Below, one piece after another: positions 44,079 through 51,384 of a stretch of DNA of 64,000 nt; within the stretch, counting starts at the first letter, position 1, and the number at the start of each line of letters is the position of its first letter. The notes under the pieces are model-generated. The model saw nothing but the letters and a program-made list of their open reading frames with translations. It was not told the DNA's origin and did no database searches. The DNA is taken from NCBI GenBank assembly GCA_019187365.1, contig JABARE010000001.1, forward strand, positions 372,001 to 436,000, in the 5' to 3' direction. This stretch comes from Saprospiraceae bacterium (lineage in GTDB: Bacteria; Bacteroidota; Bacteroidia; Chitinophagales; Saprospiraceae). Made by a program: the position numbers and the translations under genes.

Positions 44079-44986
44079 TCAAATGACTTGCTGCTTCGAG
44101 AGAGGAACTGAGCGGAAACCGCAACATCCTTAGAACCGGGGTCATGCCGGTAGAATCCTTCACCCGTTTTGACACCAAGTTTTCCTGCGGTGACCATATT
44201 TACGAGCAAAGGACAAGGCGCATATTTGGGATTGCCAAAACCTTCCTGCAACACCCGCAAAATGGCCAGACAGACATCGAGGCCAATGAAATCGGCCAGT
44301 TGAAGTGGCCCCATCGGATGGGCCATCCCAAGTTTCATGATGGCATCGATCTCTTTCACCCCGGCAACACCTTCGTGTAAGCTCTCGATTGCTTCGTTGA
44401 TCATGGTCATCAGGATGCGATTTGAAATAAATCCGGGAAAATCACCTACTTCCACCGGAATTTTCTGCAACTGCCTGCTGAGTTCAACGATTTGCTGCAC
44501 CACTTCTTCGCTGGTGCTGTAACCGCGAATGATCTCTACCAGTTTCATTACCGGAACCGGATTCATAAAGTGCATGCCAATAACGCGACTTGGGTCGTTT
44601 GTCGCAGCCCCAATGCGCGTGATGGAAATTGAAGAAGTATTCGAGGCCAGAATGGCACCCGGACGGGTAAGCCTGGAAAGATCAGAAAAGATGTTCAGCT
44701 TGAGATCGACCCTTTCCGTTGCGGCTTCGACGACGAGGTCAGCCTTTTCGACTGCCACCTTCAGCTCCGTAGAGCATTTTAGCCTATTAAGAATGACCTG
44801 CTTTTGGTTTTCATCAAGCCCTCCTTTGGAAATGATCCGGTCCAGGTTTTTTGAAATGGTTTGGACAGCCCGCTCCAGGGCCTGGCTGGAAATATCAAAG
44901 AGGTGCACATCAAAACCGTTTTGTGCAAATACATGTGCAATCCCATTTCCCATCGTTCCGGCACCTATTACAGCAATATTTTTCAT
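44075..44986 (-). CDS. 3-hydroxybutyryl/3-hydroxyacyl-CoA dehydrogenase
   Basis: ATG at 44986 gives 303 residues starting MKNIAVIGAGTMGNGIAHVF. The NAD-binding Rossmann motif GAGTMGNG is followed by LASNTSSISITRI, the catalytic IGMHFMNPVPVMKLVEII, and VGDFPGFISNRILM before the helical C-terminal domain. It oxidises 3-hydroxyacyl-CoA (typically short-chain) to 3-ketoacyl-CoA with NAD+, in beta-oxidation or butyrate-type metabolism. The upstream in-frame extension lies over the promoter and was dropped. The gene ends in a 4-base convergent overlap with leuS. Confidence 0.93.
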   Translation of the reverse strand: MKNIAVIGAGTMGNGIAHVFAQNGFDVHLFDISSQALERAVQTISKNLDRIISKGGLDENQKQVILNRLKCSTELKVAVEKADLVVEAATERVDLKLNIFSDLSRLTRPGAILASNTSSISITRIGAATNDPSRVIGMHFMNPVPVMKLVEIIRGYSTSEEVVQQIVELSRQLQKIPVEVGDFPGFISNRILMTMINEAIESLHEGVAGVKEIDAIMKLGMAHPMGPLQLADFIGLDVCLAILRVLQEGFGNPKYAPCPLLVNMVTAGKLGVKTGEGFYRHDPGSKDVAVSAQFLSRSSKSFD

Positions 44987-45004
44987 CGAATTCTTTTGAG
45001 GCGG

Positions 45005-45012
45005 CAAAGGTA
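45005..45012 (-). promoter_or_regulatory. -7 promoter box for the hydroxyacyl-CoA dehydrogenase
   Basis: Minus strand TACCTTTG, a full TAnnTTTG match, 18 bases before the ATG at 44986. Confidence 0.55.
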
Positions 45013-45074
45013 TGGTTCCCGCCCGTATTTCGTTTCATGCCGCTGAGCGAAAATATCCTATATTGGCTCCCGGC

Positions 45075-45917
45075 ATGGTATTAATCGTCGACTCCGGAGC
45101 CACAAAAGCCGATTGGGCCTTGCTCGATGGCCAGATTCTGGATCGCTTTACCACAAAAGGGTTCAATCCTACCACGCAGGACGGGGAAGCCTTCTCGGAT
45201 GTCCTGGAGCATTTAAAGGTAAAAACGACCAAAAACCTCGACAGCATTTACCACTACGGAGCAGGATGCTCCAATGCCCGGGCACGCGCGAAGCTGTCGG
45301 ATCTGTACCATAACTTTTTTCCAGATAGCAAGCTTCACCTCACCTCCGACCTGCTGGGAGCAGCAAGGGCCGTATGCAAAGGAACTTCAGGCATCGTTTG
45401 CATTCTTGGTACCGGGTCACACGCCGCACGGTCCGACGGTCATGTTCTGCAACATCATTTTCCTTCCCTGGGCTACGTCCTGGGGGATGAAGGCAGCGGA
45501 GTCCACCTGGGTCGCTTACTGGTTCAAAAGTATTACCTGGGTGGCTTGCCCGAATCTGCAGCACAAAAGGTACTACAAGTGCTGCCGCAGCTCGACGCTG
45601 ACTTTATTTATACGTTTTACCAATGTCAAGATCAGGCTGCAAGACTTGCTGCTATTGGGGCATTTGTCATCTCTCATAAGGATGAGCCGGGGATTTCGGA
45701 CCTCATTGACGAATCCTTTTCCTGTTTCATCGCCCGCCGGCTCAGCGTTTACCAAAACCATTGCAAACTACCGGTACATTGCGTGGGGTCCGTAGCTGCC
45801 CTCTTATGGGATAAGTTTTCACAACAACTTAGCATGCAGGGATTTACGCCTGGAATTTGCCTGCAGAAACCCCTGGATGGCCTTGTAGAATACCATATAC
45901 ATTATGCAAGAGATTAA
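45075..45917 (+). CDS. N-acetylglucosamine-kinase-like ATPase (BadF/BadG family)
   Basis: ATG at 45075 gives 280 residues starting MVLIVDSGATKADWALLDG. This ASKHA-fold sugar-kinase phosphate-1 motif is followed by the GTGSHAARSDG phosphate-2 segment and GYVLGDEGSGVHLGRLL. These patterns match the GlcNAc kinase branch of the BadF/BadG family, which phosphorylates amino sugars from cell-wall or chitin turnover. The sugar specificity is inferred. It overlaps pfkA by 14 bases, so both are expressed together, which fits a sugar-phosphate role. The longer in-frame start at 45012 overlaps the divergent promoter and is less likely. Confidence 0.85.
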   Translation: MVLIVDSGATKADWALLDGQILDRFTTKGFNPTTQDGEAFSDVLEHLKVKTTKNLDSIYHYGAGCSNARARAKLSDLYHNFFPDSKLHLTSDLLGAARAVCKGTSGIVCILGTGSHAARSDGHVLQHHFPSLGYVLGDEGSGVHLGRLLVQKYYLGGLPESAAQKVLQVLPQLDADFIYTFYQCQDQAARLAAIGAFVISHKDEPGISDLIDESFSCFIARRLSVYQNHCKLPVHCVGSVAALLWDKFSQQLSMQGFTPGICLQKPLDGLVEYHIHYARD

Positions 45918-46884
45918 ACGGATTGGGGTCTTCACTTCTGGTGGAGATGCCCCGGGTATGAATGCCGCTTTGCGGGCGGTCGTGAGAAGTGCCTGTCACC
46001 GCGAGATTAAGGTCAGTGGAATTTACCGCGGCTACGAGGGGATGATTGACGGAGAAATAAATGACTTGTCGCCCAGAGATGTCGGAAATATCATTCACCG
46101 GGGTGGCACAATACTCAAAACGGCAAGGAGCGCGCGGTTTATGACCGTAGAAGGCAGAAAATGTGCCTTTGATCAACTGGCCAAAAATCGCATTGATGCA
46201 TTGGTAGCCATTGGGGGCGATGGCACTTTTGCAGGTGCCCGATTGCTTTACCTGGAGCATGGGATTCCGGTAGTTGGACTTCCGGGCACCATCGACAACG
46301 ACCTTTTCGGAACCGACAACTCCATTGGTTTTGACACGGCCATCAACACGGCGATTGGCGCAGTCGACAAGATCCGTGATACTGCGGATGCCCACAATCG
46401 CTTGTTCCTCATTGAAGTAATGGGTCGCCATTCGGGCTTCATAGCCCTTTACACGGCCATTGCTTCCGGTGCATCCGCGATGGTCATTCCGGAGCGGGAA
46501 GTGGATTTGGACTGGCTGATATCAGACCTTCAGGGTGCCATCAACCGGAAGAAGTTGTTCGGTCTGGTCATAGTAGCAGAAGGAAACCCGCTTGGCTCCG
46601 TAGAAGAACTCGCACGAAAACTTCAGGAGCGCATCCATGAATATGAAGTAAAGGTGACCGTAATCGGGCACATTCAACGGGGTGGTTCTCCAAGTGCGGC
46701 GGACCGGATCCTCGCAAGCAGACTCGGTCACGAAGCAATAGAAGCCTTGCGGGGCGGTTCTCGCGATTGCATGGTGGGGTTATTGAATGACACCATCACA
46801 CTCACCCCTTTTGACCAAGCGATAGGAAAGCGCAATTTGCCGGACCCTGAGCTGATCGAACTCGCCACCATTCTCGGACTTTGA
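45904..46884 (+). CDS. pfkA: 6-phosphofructokinase
   Basis: 326 residues of the ATP-dependent PfkA type. Motifs: VFTSGGDAPGMNAALRAVV (ATP site), AIGGDGTFAGARLL with Gly at the position that favours ATP over pyrophosphate, the catalytic PGTIDNDLFGTDNSIGFDTA, EVMGRHSGFIA and IGHIQRGGSPSAADRILASR. It makes fructose 1,6-bisphosphate, the committed step of glycolysis. The start overlaps the upstream kinase gene by 14 bases. It ends 1 base from the convergent pabA. Confidence 0.97.
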   Translation: MQEIKRIGVFTSGGDAPGMNAALRAVVRSACHREIKVSGIYRGYEGMIDGEINDLSPRDVGNIIHRGGTILKTARSARFMTVEGRKCAFDQLAKNRIDALVAIGGDGTFAGARLLYLEHGIPVVGLPGTIDNDLFGTDNSIGFDTAINTAIGAVDKIRDTADAHNRLFLIEVMGRHSGFIALYTAIASGASAMVIPEREVDLDWLISDLQGAINRKKLFGLVIVAEGNPLGSVEELARKLQERIHEYEVKVTVIGHIQRGGSPSAADRILASRLGHEAIEALRGGSRDCMVGLLNDTITLTPFDQAIGKRNLPDPELIELATILGL

Positions 46885-46885
46885 T

Positions 46886-47482
46886 CTATTTGGAGGAGTG
46901 CTGCAGGCTGGCCAGCCAATTGCTCATTATTTGGCTTCCCACCTTCGTAAGGAATGACTCAGGATGGAATTGGAGGCCCTCTACAGGCCGGTCATTCATG
47001 CGTATTCCCATCAGAACTCCATCTTCAGACCAGCAGGTGGGCTCAAGAACAGCGGTTGGCAGTTCTGGGAAAACAGCCCAACTGTGGTACAAGCCGACCT
47101 CAAATTCATCGGGAAGGCTAGATAACAGCCGGGTAGCCGTTGCCAATTTGTGCACCTTCTTCAACTGTCCGTGCTGCACATGCTGCTGTTTAAAAAGCTG
47201 CGCTCCACAGTATTCAGCAATTGCCTGCATGCCCAGACAAATTCCCAAAATCGGAACCTCAGTGGCCGTTTGGAGCAAGTGCTTCATCATGGGGAAATCT
47301 GAAGGAATGCCGGGACCGGGAGAAAAAACGATGCCTGTTGCGATGAATTGGTCCTCCATGTGCTCCCACCGACCAGGAACCAGGAACACTTCGGTCCCAA
47401 GTTCTTCTAAGAGCTGGACCAGATTGTACGTAAAAGAGTCCTCGTTATCAACCAGTAGTACTTTCTGAACTCCCGAGTGCAT
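46886..47482 (-). CDS. pabA: Aminodeoxychorismate/anthranilate synthase glutamine amidotransferase subunit
   Basis: 198 residues of the class I glutamine amidotransferase family: VLLVDNEDSFTYNLVQLLEE at the start, oxyanion and nucleophile site LGICLGMQAIAEYCG (Cys), and the catalytic pair in GLQFHPESFLT (His, Glu). It supplies ammonia from glutamine to PabB. Placement opposite pabB-pabC, with start codons 44 bases apart, favours PabA (folate) over TrpG. An amphibolic PabA/TrpG serving both pathways remains possible. Confidence 0.87.
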   Translation of the reverse strand: MHSGVQKVLLVDNEDSFTYNLVQLLEELGTEVFLVPGRWEHMEDQFIATGIVFSPGPGIPSDFPMMKHLLQTATEVPILGICLGMQAIAEYCGAQLFKQQHVQHGQLKKVHKLATATRLLSSLPDEFEVGLYHSWAVFPELPTAVLEPTCWSEDGVLMGIRMNDRPVEGLQFHPESFLTKVGSQIMSNWLASLQHSSK

Positions 47483-47526
47483 AAAACCGTTTAACTTTCA
47501 ACGAAATTAAAAAAGAGCTGCTTGCC

Positions 47527-48504
47527 GTGAACGGTTTTTTGGACTACCCCATTGTACTGAGGGAAATGACCCGTTTACACCGTGAGGGCATCCCCTTTCT
47601 ATTTGCCGTAAACTATGACAAAACCGAAGGATTCTGCCTGCCAACGCACCAGATTTCTCCTGAACAGATACTGTACCATATTGGGCCGAACCCAGTTTTA
47701 TCCACGGACGACAGGGCCCCGATTGATCTAGCTGCTCATCCAATTCCCTATCCCGATTACCATTCAAAATATTTGCGGGTGCAGGAGCACATTCGCCAAG
47801 GCAACACCTATTTATGCAACCTAACCCAACCAACCCCGATCATTGCACATGCAGACCTCAAGAAAATTTATAAAACAAGTGCTGCACCCTATAAGCTCTG
47901 GGTACGAGACCGGTTTGTCGTTTTCTCGCCGGAACCCTTTATCCGGTTATCGACAGGCGTAATCTCTTCCTTTCCTATGAAAGGTACCGCCAGAGCCGAT
48001 GATGAAGGGTCAGAAGCGGCCCTTCGGGAAGATCACAAGGAAAGCCCCGAACACAACACCATTGTAGACCTGTTGCGCAACGACCTCAGCATCGTTGCAA
48101 AAAACGTACATGTAAAAAGGCTTAAATATTGTGAGCGCATAAAAACCATGCGGGGAGACCTCTTGCAAATGAGTTCGGAAATAAGTGGGAACATCCGGGC
48201 AGAATATGCCAATGATCTGGGCAGCCTTTTTGACAGACTCCTTCCCGCAGGCTCCGTTACGGGAGCCCCAAAATTAAAAACGGTAAACATACTCAGTGAG
48301 ATTGAAGGGTACCAAAGGAATTATTATACCGGTGTCTTTGGTTTGTTCGATGGTGCAACCCTTACTTCAGCAGTGATGATACGATTTATTGAACAGACAG
48401 AAACCGGCCTCGTTTACAAAAGCGGCGGGGGAATAACGGCACTGTCTGATCCGGAAAAGGAATACCAGGAACTCTTACAAAAGATTTATGTTCCCGTTTT
48501 TTGA
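47527..48504 (+). CDS. pabB: Aminodeoxychorismate synthase component I
   Basis: 325 residues from a GTG. It is the short, chorismate-binding type of PabB, without a long N-terminal tryptophan-binding domain. Motifs: SSFPMKGTARADDE, DHKESPEHNTIVDLLRNDLS and PAGSVTGAPKLKTVNILSEI. It aminates chorismate at C4 to form 4-amino-4-deoxychorismate with ammonia from PabA. It overlaps the next gene by 17 bases. A -7-like TAACTTTC at 47492-47499 (last base off consensus) may be its promoter. Confidence 0.92.
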   Translation: MNGFLDYPIVLREMTRLHREGIPFLFAVNYDKTEGFCLPTHQISPEQILYHIGPNPVLSTDDRAPIDLAAHPIPYPDYHSKYLRVQEHIRQGNTYLCNLTQPTPIIAHADLKKIYKTSAAPYKLWVRDRFVVFSPEPFIRLSTGVISSFPMKGTARADDEGSEAALREDHKESPEHNTIVDLLRNDLSIVAKNVHVKRLKYCERIKTMRGDLLQMSSEISGNIRAEYANDLGSLFDRLLPAGSVTGAPKLKTVNILSEIEGYQRNYYTGVFGLFDGATLTSAVMIRFIEQTETGLVYKSGGGITALSDPEKEYQELLQKIYVPVF

Positions 48505-49090
48505 AAGCATTGCAATCGTTCACGGCAACGTGCGCAATCTGCAATATCACCAGCAGCGGGTCTTCGATACAATTGAACACTTTTTTCCGGGCAATACACC
48601 CCTTCATTTAGAAGATCTCATCCCCAAATCATGCAAACTTTCAGCAAACCGAGTCAAATGGAAATTGCAGTATTCATCGGCGCAGCACTTCTCCCAGGTT
48701 CAGATATATTTACAATTGATCCATTCGCATTTTGTACTGACGAACTGTGGTCTGAGCTACCCCTTCAAATCGACCAGGCGAGATGAACTCAATTCATTAA
48801 AAGATGGCCTCGCAAAGGACGTTGAAGTTATCATTGTGAAGAACGGCGAAATAACAGATACTTCCTATTCCAACCTTGCGTTCTGGGATGGGAACCATTG
48901 GTATACCCCGTCTAAACCATTGCTGAAAGGCACGATGCGTGCACAACTGCTGGATGCCGGGAAAGTACGGGAATGTATTATCACACCAAGCGGGTTGTCG
49001 AAATACAGCCATTTCAAATGCATCAATGCCATGAACAATTTAGAGGAAGCCCCCATCTATTCCATTCAAAGCATTCGATCGCGCAAATAG
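48488..49090 (+). CDS. pabC: Aminotransferase class IV, likely aminodeoxychorismate lyase
   Basis: 200 residues, short for the family (usual about 250-280). The fold type IV PLP enzyme motifs are visible in the C-terminal half: VIIVKNGEITDTSYSNLAFW and STPSKPLLKGTMRAQLL-like TPSKPLLKGTMRAQLLD. FKSTRRDELNSL probably contains the PLP-binding Lys. Operon position directly after pabB (17-base overlap) indicates the PabC step, which releases pyruvate and p-aminobenzoate for folate synthesis. The assignment to PabC rests on context as much as on sequence. Confidence 0.82.
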   Translation: MFPFFESIAIVHGNVRNLQYHQQRVFDTIEHFFPGNTPLHLEDLIPKSCKLSANRVKWKLQYSSAQHFSQVQIYLQLIHSHFVLTNCGLSYPFKSTRRDELNSLKDGLAKDVEVIIVKNGEITDTSYSNLAFWDGNHWYTPSKPLLKGTMRAQLLDAGKVRECIITPSGLSKYSHFKCINAMNNLEEAPIYSIQSIRSRK

Positions 49091-49096
49091 AACATC

Positions 49097-49756
49097 ATGG
49101 TCAACATGAATCAATATCTCAAACTCAGTGAGTTGGCAAAAAGGCATGATGCCCGCCTGCTGGTTGTCACAAAATACCAAAAGCAAAATGACCTCCTGGA
49201 ACTATGCGAAGCAGGTCACCGCCTTTTTGGTGAAAATCGCGTTGATGCCCTGCTCGAACGAAAGGAAACACTACCTGAAGATATTGAGTGGCATATGATT
49301 GGCAGCCTTCAAAAAAACAAGGTCAAACAGCTCGCACATTGGGTAGCATGCATCCAATCGGTGGACAGCTTTGAACTGGCTGCTAAAATCCATGAACATG
49401 CAAGCATCAACAACCGGGAAATACCTGTCCTACTCGAAGTGAAGATCGCAGCAGAAGATAGCAAACACGGATTTGTGGAAAGTGAACTCCTTGAATTGTT
49501 GGATAAGGGCAAATTTGATCATTTTCCAGGCTTGCGTTTAAGTGGGTTAATGGGCATGGCAACTTTTACGGAAAATCGCAAGCAAATATCGTCAGAGTTC
49601 TCGCGTTTGCGTCAACTCTATGCCTTTCTGAACAAAAACTACAATTGCTGTAGTAATTTTGATACATTATCGATGGGCATGTCAGGAGATTATGAACTTG
49701 CGCTGGAGCAGGGCTCAACGATGCTGCGCATTGGATCGATACTCTTTCAATCTTAG
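49097..49756 (+). CDS. YggS-family PLP-binding homeostasis protein
   Basis: 219 residues, a single TIM-barrel PLP protein. The PLP Lys lies in LLVVTKYQKQNDL, followed by FGENRVDALLERKE, WHMIGSLQKNKVKQL, IQSVDSFELAAKI and SMGMSGDYELALEQGSTMLRIG. Family members carry PLP without known catalytic turnover and help keep B6 vitamer and amino-acid balance. It lies 6 bases after pabC, a PLP enzyme, and is probably in the same transcript. It ends in a 4-base convergent overlap with the T9SS protein gene. Confidence 0.93.
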   Translation: MVNMNQYLKLSELAKRHDARLLVVTKYQKQNDLLELCEAGHRLFGENRVDALLERKETLPEDIEWHMIGSLQKNKVKQLAHWVACIQSVDSFELAAKIHEHASINNREIPVLLEVKIAAEDSKHGFVESELLELLDKGKFDHFPGLRLSGLMGMATFTENRKQISSEFSRLRQLYAFLNKNYNCCSNFDTLSMGMSGDYELALEQGSTMLRIGSILFQS

Positions 49757-51384
49757 GGAACAAAGATTTTTTGTACAATTTGCCTGCCCTTTCTTTCAAT
49801 CGCACGCACAACGTACATTCCACTATTGGTGATCGAGCAATGGGCAAAGTGCCCGGATTGCGACAACTGGGGAAACAAAGGTTTTCCGTCCAACCCATAA
49901 ATCTCCACGTTCTGGACTGAACCTGACGAATGAATTTCAAGTCTCGACGATGCCACATTGTAAAAAACCTTCAAGCCAGTTTCCTCAGTATGATCTGCGG
50001 ATGTTGCATTGCAAATCTCCGTAGCGCCCAAGCTCAGTTCCTTTTGCTCCAAAACGACGTCTGCCGAGATCAGGTCCAGTTCTTTTGCTGACAAACCAAG
50101 CTCCGCAATCCGCATGGTATCTCTGTCTACCGCTGAGCTGAGCGGGGTTGAGCATTTATGTTGGAACTGGATGTCATTTTCGATCAATACGCAGTTCTGA
50201 GGGGACATGCCGTCGGCAATGACTGCCGTCCAGAATCGCGAACCGGTTCGCTCAAAGCAAGCCGTAGAACTTCCCTTCCCCGCCAGAAACTCCAAGCCCT
50301 TTTGATGAAGCCGGATGGCCTCAACGATCGCATTGGCAGAATTGATCTTTACGGTGACATAACCCCGGTCCGCGAGGATGGAAGATGGTGCCTGGCCTCC
50401 GAAATAAAATACATTGCCATCGATCAATCCATTCTCTACGCGTATTGGCATGGTGTAATTGCGCCATGTACGCAATGCGTAATTGACATCAAACAAGGTA
50501 ACCAGAAGCTGTCCAGGCTCTGAACCTCCCAGCAATGCCTGGGAGAACAAATGCAGATTGGCCCCATTTGAACGAATGAATGTCCAGCCGTATCGGTTAC
50601 TGTAGCTTTGATTCGGCGCCATCAGCTCTACCTTGCGCAGTTTTCCTGGCGTCCCATCCGGCGCGATATCCATCAACATCATTCTGTGGTAGTTGTCGCC
50701 ACTCGTCTGAATGATTCCGCCAATCGCAAGCCTTCCGGATGGATCAAACGCAATCCCATGTGGGTATTCCGAATGTATTGGGCCAACGGAGTTGTATATA
50801 TTGGCCCATGAAATTTGTTGACCGTCGTATTCAAAAACCACAACTTTATCCTGTTTACCGGAGAGGTAGTCCACTTCAGTTCTTGCAAGGACGCAATATC
50901 GGTCTCCTTCCAAAACGATATCAACTGCAACCAGAGGTTTGTCTGGATCGCTCATGCGGCTGAACAACACAAAATTTGAAAATGTCCCAAGTCTCACATT
51001 GTAAACAGCGAGAAATGGAAAACGGCCACTTGCCGGATGGGAGTAATTCCCCAGCATCACCAGTTCGACTTCCCCGTTTCCTATCATTTTAACCAATTCG
51101 AGATCGCCTCCGGACAAGTAGAGGAACATAGCCCTTTTCAGGTCTCTTGGGGTTGAAAATTGTGCGAGTATGATGCCGTTTCCATTTGTCGTGCGGTCAG
51201 TCGCGTTCCAGGCAATGGACTTTACTCCCGGACTGGTCCCAATCCCTGATGTTGAGTGCATAGCAACCACGCGCAACAACGCGAAATTGGTATCGGTCAG
51301 GTTAATGAGGGAGTAGGATTGGGAGTGGGCTTCAGAAAGCCATAATAAAATACTCCCAACAATAAACAAGCATGGGTATTTCAT
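49753..51384 (-). CDS. Secreted T9SS cargo with propeller-like body
   Basis: 543 residues. Signal peptide MKYPCLFIVGSILLWLSEAH, then a beta-rich body of several repeat-like segments (IAFDPSGRLAIGGII; WTFIRSNGANLHLFSQALLG; MPIRVENGLIDGNVFYFGG) that suggests a beta-propeller. The C-terminus LKVFYNVASSRLEIHSSGSV to MYVVRAIERKGRQIVQKIFV is a T9SS sorting domain. No catalytic site is recognisable. It starts in an ATGA overlap with the FG-GAP protein gene, so the two are co-translated and may act as partners at the surface. Confidence 0.78.
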   Translation of the reverse strand: MKYPCLFIVGSILLWLSEAHSQSYSLINLTDTNFALLRVVAMHSTSGIGTSPGVKSIAWNATDRTTNGNGIILAQFSTPRDLKRAMFLYLSGGDLELVKMIGNGEVELVMLGNYSHPASGRFPFLAVYNVRLGTFSNFVLFSRMSDPDKPLVAVDIVLEGDRYCVLARTEVDYLSGKQDKVVVFEYDGQQISWANIYNSVGPIHSEYPHGIAFDPSGRLAIGGIIQTSGDNYHRMMLMDIAPDGTPGKLRKVELMAPNQSYSNRYGWTFIRSNGANLHLFSQALLGGSEPGQLLVTLFDVNYALRTWRNYTMPIRVENGLIDGNVFYFGGQAPSSILADRGYVTVKINSANAIVEAIRLHQKGLEFLAGKGSSTACFERTGSRFWTAVIADGMSPQNCVLIENDIQFQHKCSTPLSSAVDRDTMRIAELGLSAKELDLISADVVLEQKELSLGATEICNATSADHTEETGLKVFYNVASSRLEIHSSGSVQNVEIYGLDGKPLFPQLSQSGHFAHCSITNSGMYVVRAIERKGRQIVQKIFVP

